A stretch of DNA of 64,000 nt from Johnsonella ignava ATCC 51276 (GTDB lineage: Bacteria > Bacillota > Clostridia > Lachnospirales > Lachnospiraceae): the NCBI RefSeq assembly GCF_000235445.1, contig NZ_JH378830.1:92229-156228 (forward strand), in the 5' to 3' direction. Position 1 is the stretch's first letter. Every line of letters starts with the position of its first letter. Position numbers and translations under genes: made by a program. Shown piece by piece: positions 17,378 to 27,459 of the stretch. The notes under the pieces were generated by a model that did not search any database, was not told where the DNA came from, and worked only from the letters and a program-made list of their open reading frames with translations.

Positions 17378-19315
17378 ATGAGGGATTTAGATTACCTTAA
17401 GTTGATGGCAGGAGAGTACCCGAATGAAAAGGCGGCAGTAAGTGAGATTATAAACCTGCGTGCCATACAGGCACTTCCGAAAGGAACGGAGTACTTTTTT
17501 TCGGATCTTCACGGTGAACATGGAGCATTCCTGCATCTTTTGAAAAGCTGTTCAGGTGTTATAAAGGTGAAAGTCAGGGATACCTTTGGTCATATGCTTA
17601 CAGCAAAGGAGGAACTTGAGCTTGCAAATATAATATATTACCCGGAAAAAAGTATTGAAAAAAAAGCTGAGGAGGACAGTCTGACTGACGAATGGATAAG
17701 CCTTACGATTTATAGGCTTATACAGGTACTTAAGCTTGTATCTACAAAATATACACGTTCAAAAGTGCGTAAAAAGATGCCGGCTGAATTTGCCTATATT
17801 ATAGATGAGCTTTTACATGTAAACCAGCTTGATGATAATAAAAAACTTTATTATAGCGAAATTCTCAACTCAATACTTGATATAGGTGTAGGAGATAAGT
17901 TTATAATAGCAATTTGTGGAGTAATACAGAGACTTACAATAGACCACCTCCATATAATAGGTGATATATATGACAGAGGACCTCATGGTGATGTAATAAT
18001 GGAAGAGCTTATAAAATTTGATGAGCTTGATATACAGTGGGGAAATCATGATGCCGAGTGGATGGGTGCCGCTGCCGGTAATTATGCCTGCGTATGCAGT
18101 GTATTGAGAGCGGGAATAAGCTATAATAATTTTGATATACTTGAAGATGCTTATGGTATAAACCTCCGTAAACTTTCAATGTTTGCAGCGGAAGTTTATA
18201 AGGATGATCCATGTACACGCTTTAAGCCGCATCTTCTTGATAAAAATATATATGATGCAGTAGAACCTACACTTGCGGCAAAAATGCATAAAGCAATAGC
18301 TATAATTTTATTTAAAGTAGAGGGGGCACTTGTTAAAAGGCATCCTGAATATGAGATGGAAGGAAGGCTTTTGCTTGACAAGATAGATTTTAGCACCGGC
18401 ATGCTTCATATAAACGGTAAAGAATATCCAATGCTTGATACCAATTTCCCGACAGTTGATCCTAAAGATCCTTATAAACTTACTGCTGAAGAGGAGGAAC
18501 TTGTAGAATCACTTGCGTTGAGTTTTAAGCATAGCCTGCTTTTAAATAAACATATACAATTTATGTATGCACGTGGCAGTATGTATCTTAAGTACAATAA
18601 CAACCTCCTTTTCCATGGCTGTATACCTATGAATGCTGACGGTGAATTTGAAGGCTTTGAGATAAAGGGCAAATATTATAAAGGTAAAGAATTTATGGAT
18701 TATCTTGAAAAAAGAATAATTCAGGCATATTTTCTTCCTGATGATGACCCGAGAAAAGAATCTGCTACAGATCTTATGTACTACCTATGGTGCGGTGCAA
18801 AATCACCGCTTTTCGGCAAGGATGCAATGCGTACCTTTGAAAATTACTTTATAGAAGATGCCGAGGCAAGAAAGGAACATATGAATCCTTATTATAAACT
18901 CAGCGAAACGGAAGAATGCTGCAATAAGATATTTGAAGAATTCGGGCTTCCGACTGAGGGCTGCCATATAATTAACGGACATATACCGGTTAAAATAAAG
19001 GAAGGACAATCTCCTATAAAGGCAAATGGAAAACTGTATGTTATAGATGGAGGGCTTTCAAAAGCATATCAGAAAAAAACCGGAATAGGCGGATATACGC
19101 TGATATTTAACTCAAACAATCTTTCACTTGCAGAGCATATGCCTTTCCATCCGGAAGAGGACAGCACTCCTAAAGTATTCGTAACTGAGAGAATGAGAAA
19201 AAGAATACTCGTTGGTGATACTGACAGAGGTAAGGAACTTGAGAAAAAAATAAATGACCTTAAGGAGCTTAGGACTGCCTTTCAAAAAGGACTTATAAAG
19301 GAAAAAGGCAATTAA
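17378..19315 (+). CDS. fbp: Fructose-1,6-bisphosphatase, class III
   Basis: This enzyme hydrolyses fructose-1,6-bisphosphate in gluconeogenesis. The protein (645 aa) is of the large Firmicutes class III, with metallophosphatase motifs 'FFSDLHGEHGAF', 'HIIGDIYDRGPHGD' and 'QWGNHDAEWMGA'. I start at ATG 17378 because CAGGAGGAG precedes it; an upstream in-frame start at 17333 would add 15 residues without such a site. PEP carboxykinase is encoded 26 kb downstream, so the window holds two gluconeogenic control enzymes. Confidence 0.97.
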   Translation: MRDLDYLKLMAGEYPNEKAAVSEIINLRAIQALPKGTEYFFSDLHGEHGAFLHLLKSCSGVIKVKVRDTFGHMLTAKEELELANIIYYPEKSIEKKAEEDSLTDEWISLTIYRLIQVLKLVSTKYTRSKVRKKMPAEFAYIIDELLHVNQLDDNKKLYYSEILNSILDIGVGDKFIIAICGVIQRLTIDHLHIIGDIYDRGPHGDVIMEELIKFDELDIQWGNHDAEWMGAAAGNYACVCSVLRAGISYNNFDILEDAYGINLRKLSMFAAEVYKDDPCTRFKPHLLDKNIYDAVEPTLAAKMHKAIAIILFKVEGALVKRHPEYEMEGRLLLDKIDFSTGMLHINGKEYPMLDTNFPTVDPKDPYKLTAEEEELVESLALSFKHSLLLNKHIQFMYARGSMYLKYNNNLLFHGCIPMNADGEFEGFEIKGKYYKGKEFMDYLEKRIIQAYFLPDDDPRKESATDLMYYLWCGAKSPLFGKDAMRTFENYFIEDAEARKEHMNPYYKLSETEECCNKIFEEFGLPTEGCHIINGHIPVKIKEGQSPIKANGKLYVIDGGLSKAYQKKTGIGGYTLIFNSNNLSLAEHMPFHPEEDSTPKVFVTERMRKRILVGDTDRGKELEKKINDLKELRTAFQKGLIKEKGN

Positions 19316-19467
19316 GGCTGTTATGGTAAAGTATTAAAGTATCAATCTTTTATATCGGCTGTAAAATTTCAGCCAAAAATCATTTACGGCTCTTAAGGTA
19401 AAATACAATTTCCTATATTCAGATATGTGTTTTTAAGGCTGAAGATGGGAGGGTAAAAAAATTATTT

Positions 19468-19857
19468 ATGGAATTTTGCAGTTATATATATAAAAAAGAC
19501 AAAGAAACACATAAAAAAGAAGAAGATTGTAATAAATGTATTAAAATGGTTCTCCCCTATATAAGGGGAGAACTTGACAATGATCAAACAGAGGTATTTC
19601 TGGAACATATAAAAAATTGCACTTCATGCAGGGAAGAACTTGATATTTACTATACGGTTGAAGCAGGTATAAAACAGCTTGATGAAAAAAAAGGTGATTT
19701 TAATATAGCGGGTTCTCTTCATGAATATATAAACAGATCTTATTATAAACTTAGGATGATTAAGCTTGTAAAGATATTATATTATTCATTAAATACTCTT
19801 GTTGTAACAAGTTTAATTATAATGCTTTTTTTGCAATTTCGAATATGGTTTTATTAA
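19468..19857 (+). CDS. Putative zinc-finger anti-sigma-like membrane protein
   Basis: The 129-aa protein has 'CNKCIKMVLPYIRGELDNDQ' and 'FLEHIKNCTSCREEL', the H-x3-C-x2-C arrangement of zf-HC2 domains found in anti-sigma factors. A single membrane segment follows near the C terminus ('LYYSLNTLVVTSLIIMLFL'). It lies 24 bp before polA and has no sigma factor beside it. It might tether a sigma factor encoded elsewhere. The small hairpin GGCTG/CAGCC at 19354-19371 lies in the gap before it. Confidence 0.7.
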   Translation: MEFCSYIYKKDKETHKKEEDCNKCIKMVLPYIRGELDNDQTEVFLEHIKNCTSCREELDIYYTVEAGIKQLDEKKGDFNIAGSLHEYINRSYYKLRMIKLVKILYYSLNTLVVTSLIIMLFLQFRIWFY

Positions 19858-19881
19858 GAATATTTTAAATATGGGGTACTT

Positions 19882-22647
19882 ATGGAAAAACTTATACTTA
19901 TAGACGGACACAGCATATTAAACAGGGCATTTTATGCGATACCTGTTCTTACAGATTCTGAAAGAAGACATACCAATGCAGTGTACGGGTTTTTAAATAT
20001 AATGTTTAAAGTAATTGACGAGGAAAAGGCGGATTATCTGGCAGTTGCTTTTGATCTGCCTGCTCCTACATTCAGGCATAAAGTATATAAGGAATATAAG
20101 AGCACAAGGAAGGCAATGCCTGATGAACTTAAACAGCAGGTACCGCTTATAAAAGATGTCTTAAATTCTATGAATATAGCAGTTTATTCTATGGAAGGTT
20201 TTGAAGCGGATGATATAATAGGAAGTCTTGCCAAAAAATATGCTTCTAAGGATACACAGGTTGTAGTGCTTTCAGGAGACCGTGATCTTTTGCAGATATC
20301 TGATAAGAATATTAAAATAAAGATACCCAAGACACTTAAAGGAAAGACTGAAACCAGGGATTATTTTCCGGAAGATGTTTTAAATGAATATAAAGTGAGC
20401 CCGCTTGAATATATAGATGTAAAGGCACTTATGGGAGATGCCTCGGATAATATTCCGGGAGTAAAATCAATAGGTGAAAAGACGGCAACTTCAATTATAG
20501 AAATTTTTAAAAGCATTGAAAATGCTTATAAGCATGTTGATGAAATAAAGCCTCCAAGAGCTTCAAAGGCACTCGCACAAAATTATGAGACAGCAGTTTT
20601 TTCTAAAAAGCTTGTAACTATAAAGCTTGACGTTCCAGTGGAAAGTTCTCTTAAAGATATGGGAATATGTGGTATGTATAATGAAAACAGTCTTAAAATC
20701 ATGCAGAGTCTTGAATTTAAATCACTTATAAAACGTTTTTCATCTGAAATCATAGAAGAAGCCGGCAGAGATTTTAAAACGGATTACAATGTAATTTTAA
20801 ATACAAAAGAAGCATTTGAATTAGTTGATTTAATTGACAAGTCAAAACCGTACGGAATGGAATTTGCTTGTGATAATAACAGTATAACAGCTTTTTGCTT
20901 ATCAGGAAATGATGGAAAATGCAGTATATTTATAGCAGGGGATACTGTTAAAAGGGCTGTTGATGAATTAAAGGATGATAATCTTTCAGTGGAAAATGAT
21001 GAAAAGATAACGGAAAATGATTTAATAGAATTAATAAAAAAATGTTTTAATGAAATAAAATTAGTTTATTTAATTGACTTAAAGAATATAATAAAAAAAA
21101 TAAATAAATCAAAATCCGAATATATAAAAGAGAAAGATAATATTATTGATGTAGCTGTTGCCGCATATCTTAACAATCCTATTAAGGACAGCTATAAGCC
21201 TGAAGATCTGGCAGGAGATTATCTTAATATGGGTTTTATATCTAAAGAGGATTTATTAGACGTAAAGAATACAAAGCATGAAAAATCGTCAAAAAAAGGA
21301 ATTAAAAAACTTTCTTTTTGTGATGAGATTAAAAAAGATAATCAGACAGTTTTAAATTATTTTGCCTCTGTTTCACATATAATATGTCTTGCCGGTGATG
21401 TTATATTAAAAAGGGTTAAAGAGCTTGGTATGGAGGCATTATATTTTAATATAGAACTTCCTCTTATTTATTCCCTTGCCAGGATGGAGATTGCAGGTAT
21501 AGGAGTTGACAGAAAAAGGCTTGATGAATATGGGGTTAAACTTAAAGGTCTTATTGATGATATTGAAAAAGAAATACATGATGAAAGCGGAAGTGATTTT
21601 AATATAAATTCTCCTAAACAGCTGGGAGAAGTGCTTTTTTATAAACTTAATATGCCCGGTGGAAAAAAGACAAAAACCGGATATTCAACGGCAGCCGATG
21701 TGCTTGAAAAGCTTGCACCTGATTATCCCCTTGTAAAAAAGATACTTTATTATAGACAGCTTGCAAAACTTTATTCAACTTATGCACTGGGACTTGCAGC
21801 ATATATAGGCAGTGATGGCAGGATTCATGGTAATTTTAACCAGACTATAACGGCTACAGGACGTATATCCTCAACGGAACCCAATTTACAAAATATACCT
21901 GTAAGAACGGATATGGGAAGCCGGATAAGGGATATATTTGTACCGGGAGAAGGCTATGTATTTGTAGATGCTGATTATTCACAGATTGAACTGAGAGTTC
22001 TTGCTTCTATGGCAGATGACAAAAGCCTTATTGAAAGCTATAAGAATGAAGTTGATATACATACCGCTACGGCTTCAAAAGTATTTGGAACCCCTGCAAA
22101 AGAAGTAACAAAAGAGCAGAGAAGGAATGCAAAAGCTGTAAACTTCGGTGTAATATACGGAATATCCGCTTTTGGATTGTCGGAAGATCTAAGTATAAGC
22201 CGCAGAGAAGCACTTGAATATATCAATAATTATTTTAAAACTTACCCCGAAGTAAAGAAATTTCTTGATTTACAGGTTAAAAAAGCTAAGGAAGACGGGT
22301 TTGTAACTACATTATACGGCAGGATAAGACCGATACCCGAGATTAAAAGTTCAAATTTTATGCAGAGAGCTTTTGGGGACAGAGTCGCAATGAACTCCCC
22401 TATACAAGGGACTGCTGCAGACATTATGAAAAAGGCGATGATAGATGTTGACAGAATGATTAAAAAATCAGGTTATGATGCCCGTATAGTGCTTCAGGTA
22501 CATGATGAACTCCTGCTTGAGGTAAATAAAGAAAATGCAGAGGCTGTAAGACGTATGGTTGAGGAAACTATGAAGTCGGCAGCACAGCTTAAAGTGGCTC
22601 TTGAGGTTGAGGCAAAGATTGGAAATACATGGCTTGAGGCTAAATAG
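19882..22647 (+). CDS. polA: DNA polymerase I
   Basis: PolA fills gaps, replaces Okazaki primers and repairs DNA. The 921-aa protein has an N-terminal 5'-nuclease ('IDGHSILNRAFYA', 'EGFEADDIIGSLA', 'GDRDLLQI'), a middle 3'-5' exonuclease-like region, and a C-terminal polymerase with motif A 'DADYSQIELRVLA', motif B 'RRNAKAVNFGVIYG' and motif C 'QVHDELLLEV'. In the exonuclease region the first catalytic DxE is absent (the segment reads 'YGMEFACDNNS'), so proofreading is probably lost, as in Bacillus and Thermus enzymes. That domain is also unusually Lys/Asp/Asn rich. Confidence 0.97.
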   Translation: MEKLILIDGHSILNRAFYAIPVLTDSERRHTNAVYGFLNIMFKVIDEEKADYLAVAFDLPAPTFRHKVYKEYKSTRKAMPDELKQQVPLIKDVLNSMNIAVYSMEGFEADDIIGSLAKKYASKDTQVVVLSGDRDLLQISDKNIKIKIPKTLKGKTETRDYFPEDVLNEYKVSPLEYIDVKALMGDASDNIPGVKSIGEKTATSIIEIFKSIENAYKHVDEIKPPRASKALAQNYETAVFSKKLVTIKLDVPVESSLKDMGICGMYNENSLKIMQSLEFKSLIKRFSSEIIEEAGRDFKTDYNVILNTKEAFELVDLIDKSKPYGMEFACDNNSITAFCLSGNDGKCSIFIAGDTVKRAVDELKDDNLSVENDEKITENDLIELIKKCFNEIKLVYLIDLKNIIKKINKSKSEYIKEKDNIIDVAVAAYLNNPIKDSYKPEDLAGDYLNMGFISKEDLLDVKNTKHEKSSKKGIKKLSFCDEIKKDNQTVLNYFASVSHIICLAGDVILKRVKELGMEALYFNIELPLIYSLARMEIAGIGVDRKRLDEYGVKLKGLIDDIEKEIHDESGSDFNINSPKQLGEVLFYKLNMPGGKKTKTGYSTAADVLEKLAPDYPLVKKILYYRQLAKLYSTYALGLAAYIGSDGRIHGNFNQTITATGRISSTEPNLQNIPVRTDMGSRIRDIFVPGEGYVFVDADYSQIELRVLASMADDKSLIESYKNEVDIHTATASKVFGTPAKEVTKEQRRNAKAVNFGVIYGISAFGLSEDLSISRREALEYINNYFKTYPEVKKFLDLQVKKAKEDGFVTTLYGRIRPIPEIKSSNFMQRAFGDRVAMNSPIQGTAADIMKKAMIDVDRMIKKSGYDARIVLQVHDELLLEVNKENAEAVRRMVEETMKSAAQLKVALEVEAKIGNTWLEAK

Positions 22648-22726
22648 TTCTATATATTTAATATATTTTTATTTTTTGTAGAAAAACACTGATTTAGTGT
22701 ATACGGTATATATACAAAGGAGAAAA

Positions 22727-23323
22727 ATGGTTATATTTATTTTTGGAGGTGCAGGCTCAGGAAAGAGCCTGCTTCTTGACTTTCTAAAAAAAAGATACAA
22801 TGCATGTATAATAGAGGCGGATAAAACGGCACATGAGCTTTATGAACCGGGAAATACAGGCTACACGGCAGTCCGTAATCTGCTTGGCAGCCAAATTTTA
22901 AATGAAGATAAAACGCTTGACAGAAAAAAAATGGCTGAAATTCTGTATAAAGATGCTGTATTAATTAAAAAAATCAATTCAGTTATACATCCTATGGTGT
23001 GGAAAAGTATAAATAATAAAATTGACAATATTAAAAATATGAATACTCAAAATACGCAGCAGCTTATAGTTGTTGAGGCGGCTTTAATTCCTAAAGACAG
23101 AAAAGAACTTGAGGGTATGTTTGATGAATACTGGTTTTTATATGCAGATGAAAAAGTAAGAAGAAAAAGGCTTAAGGAAAGCAGAGGATATACTGATGAT
23201 ATGATTGACAATATTATAAGCAAACAGCCCGAAACAAAAGATTATATAAGATTATGTGATGTACTTATTGAAAACAATTCGGCATACAGTGAACTTGAAG
23301 AAAAAATTGAAGGACTTCTTTAG
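22727..23323 (+). CDS. coaE: Dephospho-CoA kinase
   Basis: CoaE phosphorylates dephospho-CoA in the last step of coenzyme A synthesis. The 198-aa protein begins 'MVIFIFGGAGSGKS' with a P-loop, then 'IIEADKTAHELYEPG' and 'IHPMVW', as in the family. The start at 22727 is preceded by AAAGGAG; an upstream in-frame ATG at 22697 has no such site. It sits directly after polA, a common pairing in Firmicutes. Confidence 0.93.
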   Translation: MVIFIFGGAGSGKSLLLDFLKKRYNACIIEADKTAHELYEPGNTGYTAVRNLLGSQILNEDKTLDRKKMAEILYKDAVLIKKINSVIHPMVWKSINNKIDNIKNMNTQNTQQLIVVEAALIPKDRKELEGMFDEYWFLYADEKVRRKRLKESRGYTDDMIDNIISKQPETKDYIRLCDVLIENNSAYSELEEKIEGLL

Positions 23324-23471
23324 CGTTAAACAGTATATGTTCAATTTATTGTGCATGGATTTATTGCACATGGTTATTGTGCTTGCCTAAAAGGTATATT
23401 TGTATTATTATATGACAGTGGAAAGAGCGGCATGAATACGGCTATATTATGGAGAATACAGTCCGAGACCG

Positions 23472-23560
23472 CTGATAAGCTGTTAATTTTAAGCATAGTA
23501 ACGTTATATATAGGAGCGTGTTGTAATTATGGCTTATATTTTTATTTAACAGTTTATCAG
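23472..23560 (+). promoter_or_regulatory. Long-range stem in the pnp leader
   Basis: CTGATAAGCTGTTAA (23472-23486) pairs with TTAACAGTTTATCAG (23546-23560) over 15 bp with one G-U pair and a 59-nt loop. It lies in the 311-bp gap 23324-23634 before pnp, where I see no believable gene; the one 81-codon frame there has no ribosome-binding site or protein-like composition. Enterobacterial pnp leaders have a long stem cut by RNase III for autocontrol, so a similar role is possible. Confidence 0.45.
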
Positions 23561-23634
23561 TTGTTTCGGGAAATCTTTATATATACAGTATTGTAAATGC
23601 CGGCAATATAAATTTTAAGGAGATTGTACGATTA

Positions 23635-25857
23635 ATGAGTAAAGATTATAAGAGTTTCAGTATTGAACTGGCAGGAAGGACACTTACAGCAGACATAGGC
23701 AGGGTTGCGGCACAGGCAAATGCTGCCGCCTTTATGCATTACGGTGATACAACAGTGCTTTCAACTATAACAGCTTCTGAAAAGCCTAGAGACGGCATAG
23801 ATTTTTTTCCGCTTTCAGTAGAATATGAGGAAAAGATGTATGCTGCCGGAAAAATGCCGGGAGGTTTTAATAAAAGAGAGGGAAAACCAAGTGAAAATGC
23901 AGTGCTTACATCAAGGGTAATAGACAGACCTATGCGTCCTCTTTTTCCAAAGGATTATAGAAATGATGTAACTATAAGTAATCTGGTACTTTCAGTTGAC
24001 CCTGAGTGTTCACCCGAGCTTACCGCAATGATAGGTTCCGCTATAGCGGCTGCAATATCGGATATTCCATTTAACGGTCCGTGTGCAACTACCCAGATAG
24101 GTCTTTTAGACGGTACTTTTATAGTAAATCCAAGCGATACGCAGGCGGCATCTTCAGATCTTAAGCTCACAGTTGCTTCAACAAGAGAAAAAGTTATTAT
24201 GATTGAAGCCGGTGCAAATGAAGTGCCTGAGGCGGTTATGATAGAGGCAATCTATCTTGCAGACAGTATAAATAAAAAACTTATAGATTTTATAGATATG
24301 ATAGTAAAGGAATGTGGAAAACAAAAACATGAGTATACATCATGTTCTATTCCTGAAGAATTTTTTGAAGCGATTAAAAATATAGTAAGTCCGCAAGATA
24401 TGGAAGAAGCGGTATTTACCGATGAAAAGCAGATAAGAGAAGCTAATATAAAGAGTCTTAAGGCAAAACTTGAGGAGAGCTTTGCTGATAATGAAGAATG
24501 GCTTGCACTTCTTGATGAGGCGATTTACCAGTATCAAAAAAAGACCGTAAGGAAGATGATACTTAAGGATAAAAAAAGACCTGACGGCAGACAGATGAAT
24601 CAGATAAGGAAACTTTCAGCTGAAGTCGATATAATTCCAAGGGTTCACGGTTCTGCCATGTTTACAAGAGGACAGACACAGATCTGTAATATAGCAACTC
24701 TTGCACCGCTTTCAGATTCACAAAGGCTTGACGGCTTAAATGCGGAGGAAACTGCAAAAAGATATATGCACCATTATAATTTTCCGTCATATTCGGTAGG
24801 TGAAACAAAAGTTTCAAGAGGACCCGGAAGAAGAGAGATAGGACATGGTGCACTTGCCGAGAGGGCGCTTATACCTGTATTGCCGGATGAAACGGAATTT
24901 CCATATGCAATAAGAACCGTATCCGAGACATTTGAATCAAACGGTTCAACATCTATGGCTTCAACATGTGCTTCATGTATGTCCCTTATGGCAGCCGGAG
25001 TTCCCATAAAGAAAATGGTTGCAGGTATATCATGCGGGCTTGTAACCGGAGAAAATGACGATGAATATGTTCTTTTAACGGACATACAGGGACTTGAAGA
25101 TTTTTTTGGAGATATGGATTTTAAAGTAACCGGAACAAGAGATGGAATTACAGCCATACAGATGGATATTAAAATTCACGGGCTTACAAGGGAAATTGTA
25201 GAAGGTGCGATCGAAACCTGCAGACAGGCGAGAATTTTTATAATGGATACCTGTATGGAGCCTTGTATAGATAAGCCAAGATCTGAGATAGGTGAATTTG
25301 CACCAAAAATTGAGATGATAAGTATAGATCCTGCAAAGATAGGTGATGTTGTAGGAAAACAGGGCAAGGTTATAAATAAAATAATTGAAGAAACCGGAGT
25401 AAAGATAGATATTGATGACGACGGTAAGGTAAGTGTCTTTGGTCCTGACAGACAGATGATATTTAAAGCAATTGAGATTATAAAAAGTATAGTAACTGAT
25501 ATAGAGGAGGGCATGATCTTTAAAGGCAAAGTAGTAAGGATAGCTGAATTTGGAGCCTTTATTGAGCTTGCTCCGAACAAAGACGGCATGCTGCATATTT
25601 CAAAAATTTCAGAAAAGAGAATAGACCGTGTTGAAGATGTGCTTGACATAGGTGATGAGGTTACAGTTAAGGTGATGGAGGTTGATAATGTAAGAGGCAG
25701 GATAAGCCTAAGCATGAGACCTTCTGATTTCGGGGATACACCTGAAACAGGCGGGCACAGACATAAAGGGCATGCTGTTGAAGGCAGAGATGAAGGTATA
25801 AACCGTGATTTGCCGCATAACAGGCGTAAAGGCGGTCATAATAAAAAAAGACAATAA
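23635..25857 (+). CDS. pnp: Polyribonucleotide nucleotidyltransferase (PNPase)
   Basis: PNPase degrades RNA 3' to 5' using phosphate. The 740-aa protein has two RNase PH-like domains: the first begins 'FSIELAGRTLTADIGRVA' and the second contains 'DGRQMNQIRKLSAEV' and 'GSAMFTRGQTQ'. A KH domain ('IGDVVGKQGKVINKIIEETG') and an S1 domain ('FKGKVVRIAEFGAFIEL') follow, and the tail is rich in His, Gly and Arg. The usual upstream partner rpsO is absent. AAGGAG precedes the start. Confidence 0.98.
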   Translation: MSKDYKSFSIELAGRTLTADIGRVAAQANAAAFMHYGDTTVLSTITASEKPRDGIDFFPLSVEYEEKMYAAGKMPGGFNKREGKPSENAVLTSRVIDRPMRPLFPKDYRNDVTISNLVLSVDPECSPELTAMIGSAIAAAISDIPFNGPCATTQIGLLDGTFIVNPSDTQAASSDLKLTVASTREKVIMIEAGANEVPEAVMIEAIYLADSINKKLIDFIDMIVKECGKQKHEYTSCSIPEEFFEAIKNIVSPQDMEEAVFTDEKQIREANIKSLKAKLEESFADNEEWLALLDEAIYQYQKKTVRKMILKDKKRPDGRQMNQIRKLSAEVDIIPRVHGSAMFTRGQTQICNIATLAPLSDSQRLDGLNAEETAKRYMHHYNFPSYSVGETKVSRGPGRREIGHGALAERALIPVLPDETEFPYAIRTVSETFESNGSTSMASTCASCMSLMAAGVPIKKMVAGISCGLVTGENDDEYVLLTDIQGLEDFFGDMDFKVTGTRDGITAIQMDIKIHGLTREIVEGAIETCRQARIFIMDTCMEPCIDKPRSEIGEFAPKIEMISIDPAKIGDVVGKQGKVINKIIEETGVKIDIDDDGKVSVFGPDRQMIFKAIEIIKSIVTDIEEGMIFKGKVVRIAEFGAFIELAPNKDGMLHISKISEKRIDRVEDVLDIGDEVTVKVMEVDNVRGRISLSMRPSDFGDTPETGGHRHKGHAVEGRDEGINRDLPHNRRKGGHNKKRQ

Positions 25858-25879
25858 AATTGTAATTGCAAAACAGCTG

Positions 25880-25920
25880 TTAAAAAGCCGGGGTTCTTTA
25901 TGATACTGCCGGTTTTTGCT
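25880..25920 (+). terminator. Terminator of pnp
   Basis: AAAAAGCCGG and CCGGTTTTT form a stem with a single bulged G and a loop of about 18 nt, followed by the T run. It lies 30 bp after the pnp stop. Confidence 0.6.
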
Positions 25921-25963
25921 TCTGTAATGCTTTTTTACATAAAATCTACAGGCAGGTACTATA

Positions 25964-27325
25964 ATGTATGATGAAATAAAAAATAAAGAGCTGCACAGCC
26001 TTGTGGAAGAAAAAAAGTTTAGGCTTTTGAGAGATGAACTTGGTGATATGAATGAGTTTGATGTAGCTGAATTTATGGGAGAACTTGATGCACAGGGTTC
26101 TCTGATAGTGTTCAGGATGCTTCCGAAAGAAGCGGCATCAAGTGTTTTTGCATTTCTTGAGCCGCAGAATCAGGAACATATAATAAAAAGTATTACTGAT
26201 AAAGAACTTAGCTATATAATAGAGGATCTCTATGTTGACGATATGGTTGACATGCTTGAGGAATTGCCTGCAAATGTAGTTAAAAAAGTTATAAACAATG
26301 CAAATCCAAGTACAAGGACACTTATAAATCAATTTCTCAAGTATCCTGCAAATTCGGCAGGAACCGTCATGACCGCTGAATATATAGGGCTTAGAAAGAC
26401 AATGACTGTTGCAGAGGCATTTGACTATATAAGAAAACACGGTATAGATAAAGAAACTATATATACATGTTATGTTATGGATGCGAAGAGAGTGCTTGAG
26501 GGTGTGCTTACTATAAAAGAAATGCTTATAAATCCGGATACTACGCTGCTTGTTGATATTATGGATACAAGAGTTGTAAAAGCGTTTACAACCACTGACA
26601 GGGAGGAGCTTGTAGATATTTTTAATAAATATTCACTTATAGCACTCCCCATAGTGGATCATGAAAACCGCCTTGTAGGGATTGTTACGGTAGATGATGT
26701 GGTTGATGTTATGGAAGAAGAGGCTACTGAGGACTTTGAAAAGATGGCTGCTATGCTGCCTTCTGAAAAGCCTTATTTAAAAACAGGTGTATTTGAACTT
26801 GCAAAAAACCGGATTGTCTGGCTTTTAGTTCTTATGATAAGCGGTATGATAACAGGTAATGTACTTGCAAAATACGAGAGGGCATTTGCGGCACTGCCGC
26901 TTCTTGTAACATTTGTACCTATGCTTACGGGTACCGGCGGAAATGCCGGTTCACAATCATCAACTATGATTATAAGGGGTATGGTTATCGGAGAAATTGA
27001 ACCTTCAGATGCATTAAGAGTATTCTGGAAAGAAGGTATGGTTTCGATTCTTGTAGGTATAGTACTTGGAGCTGCCAATTTTATAAGACTTATAATTATG
27101 TATCCGGGAGAATATATGATAAGCCTTACTGTAGTTTTGAGCCTTTTTGCAACTATTATAATGGCAAAAATCATAGGCGGTATACTTCCGCTTATTGCGA
27201 AAAAGCTTAATTTTGACCCTGCTATAATGGCAGCTCCGCTTATAACTACAATAGTTGATGCTTTCAGTCTTATCATATACTTCCAGATAGCTATAAGGCT
27301 GCTTGACGGAATAAAACCGGCATGA
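25964..27325 (+). CDS. mgtE: Magnesium transporter MgtE (first paralogue)
   Basis: MgtE is a Mg2+-gated Mg2+ channel. The 453-aa protein has the N-terminal superhelical domain with 'FDVAEFMGELDAQGSL' and 'SYIIEDLYVDDMVDMLEELP', two CBS domains (about residues 130-250), the plug-helix region 'EEATEDFEKMAAMLPSEKPYL', and five membrane helices with 'LTGTGGNAGSQSSTMIIRGM', the selectivity-filter segment. A second copy follows 128 bp downstream. No M-box leader is seen. Confidence 0.95.
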   Translation: MYDEIKNKELHSLVEEKKFRLLRDELGDMNEFDVAEFMGELDAQGSLIVFRMLPKEAASSVFAFLEPQNQEHIIKSITDKELSYIIEDLYVDDMVDMLEELPANVVKKVINNANPSTRTLINQFLKYPANSAGTVMTAEYIGLRKTMTVAEAFDYIRKHGIDKETIYTCYVMDAKRVLEGVLTIKEMLINPDTTLLVDIMDTRVVKAFTTTDREELVDIFNKYSLIALPIVDHENRLVGIVTVDDVVDVMEEEATEDFEKMAAMLPSEKPYLKTGVFELAKNRIVWLLVLMISGMITGNVLAKYERAFAALPLLVTFVPMLTGTGGNAGSQSSTMIIRGMVIGEIEPSDALRVFWKEGMVSILVGIVLGAANFIRLIIMYPGEYMISLTVVLSLFATIIMAKIIGGILPLIAKKLNFDPAIMAAPLITTIVDAFSLIIYFQIAIRLLDGIKPA

Positions 27326-27459
27326 GTGAAAAACAATCGGAGCATTGTTTTTTGTAATGCAGTGATCGAACATGGACCTGCCTAATGAAATAAAATAAAC
27401 AGCAGCCGGTTATATGAATTACAGTTTCTTTAAAATAAAGCCTGAAGGAGGGAATGTAT

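Noticed and set aside
23351..23596. 81-codon frame between coaE and pnp
   Set aside because: No ribosome-binding site, no recognisable features, and it overlaps the proposed leader stem of pnp.
25075..25715. Two minus-strand open frames opposite the end of pnp
   Set aside because: They are antisense to the conserved KH and S1 parts of PNPase and lack ribosome-binding sites.
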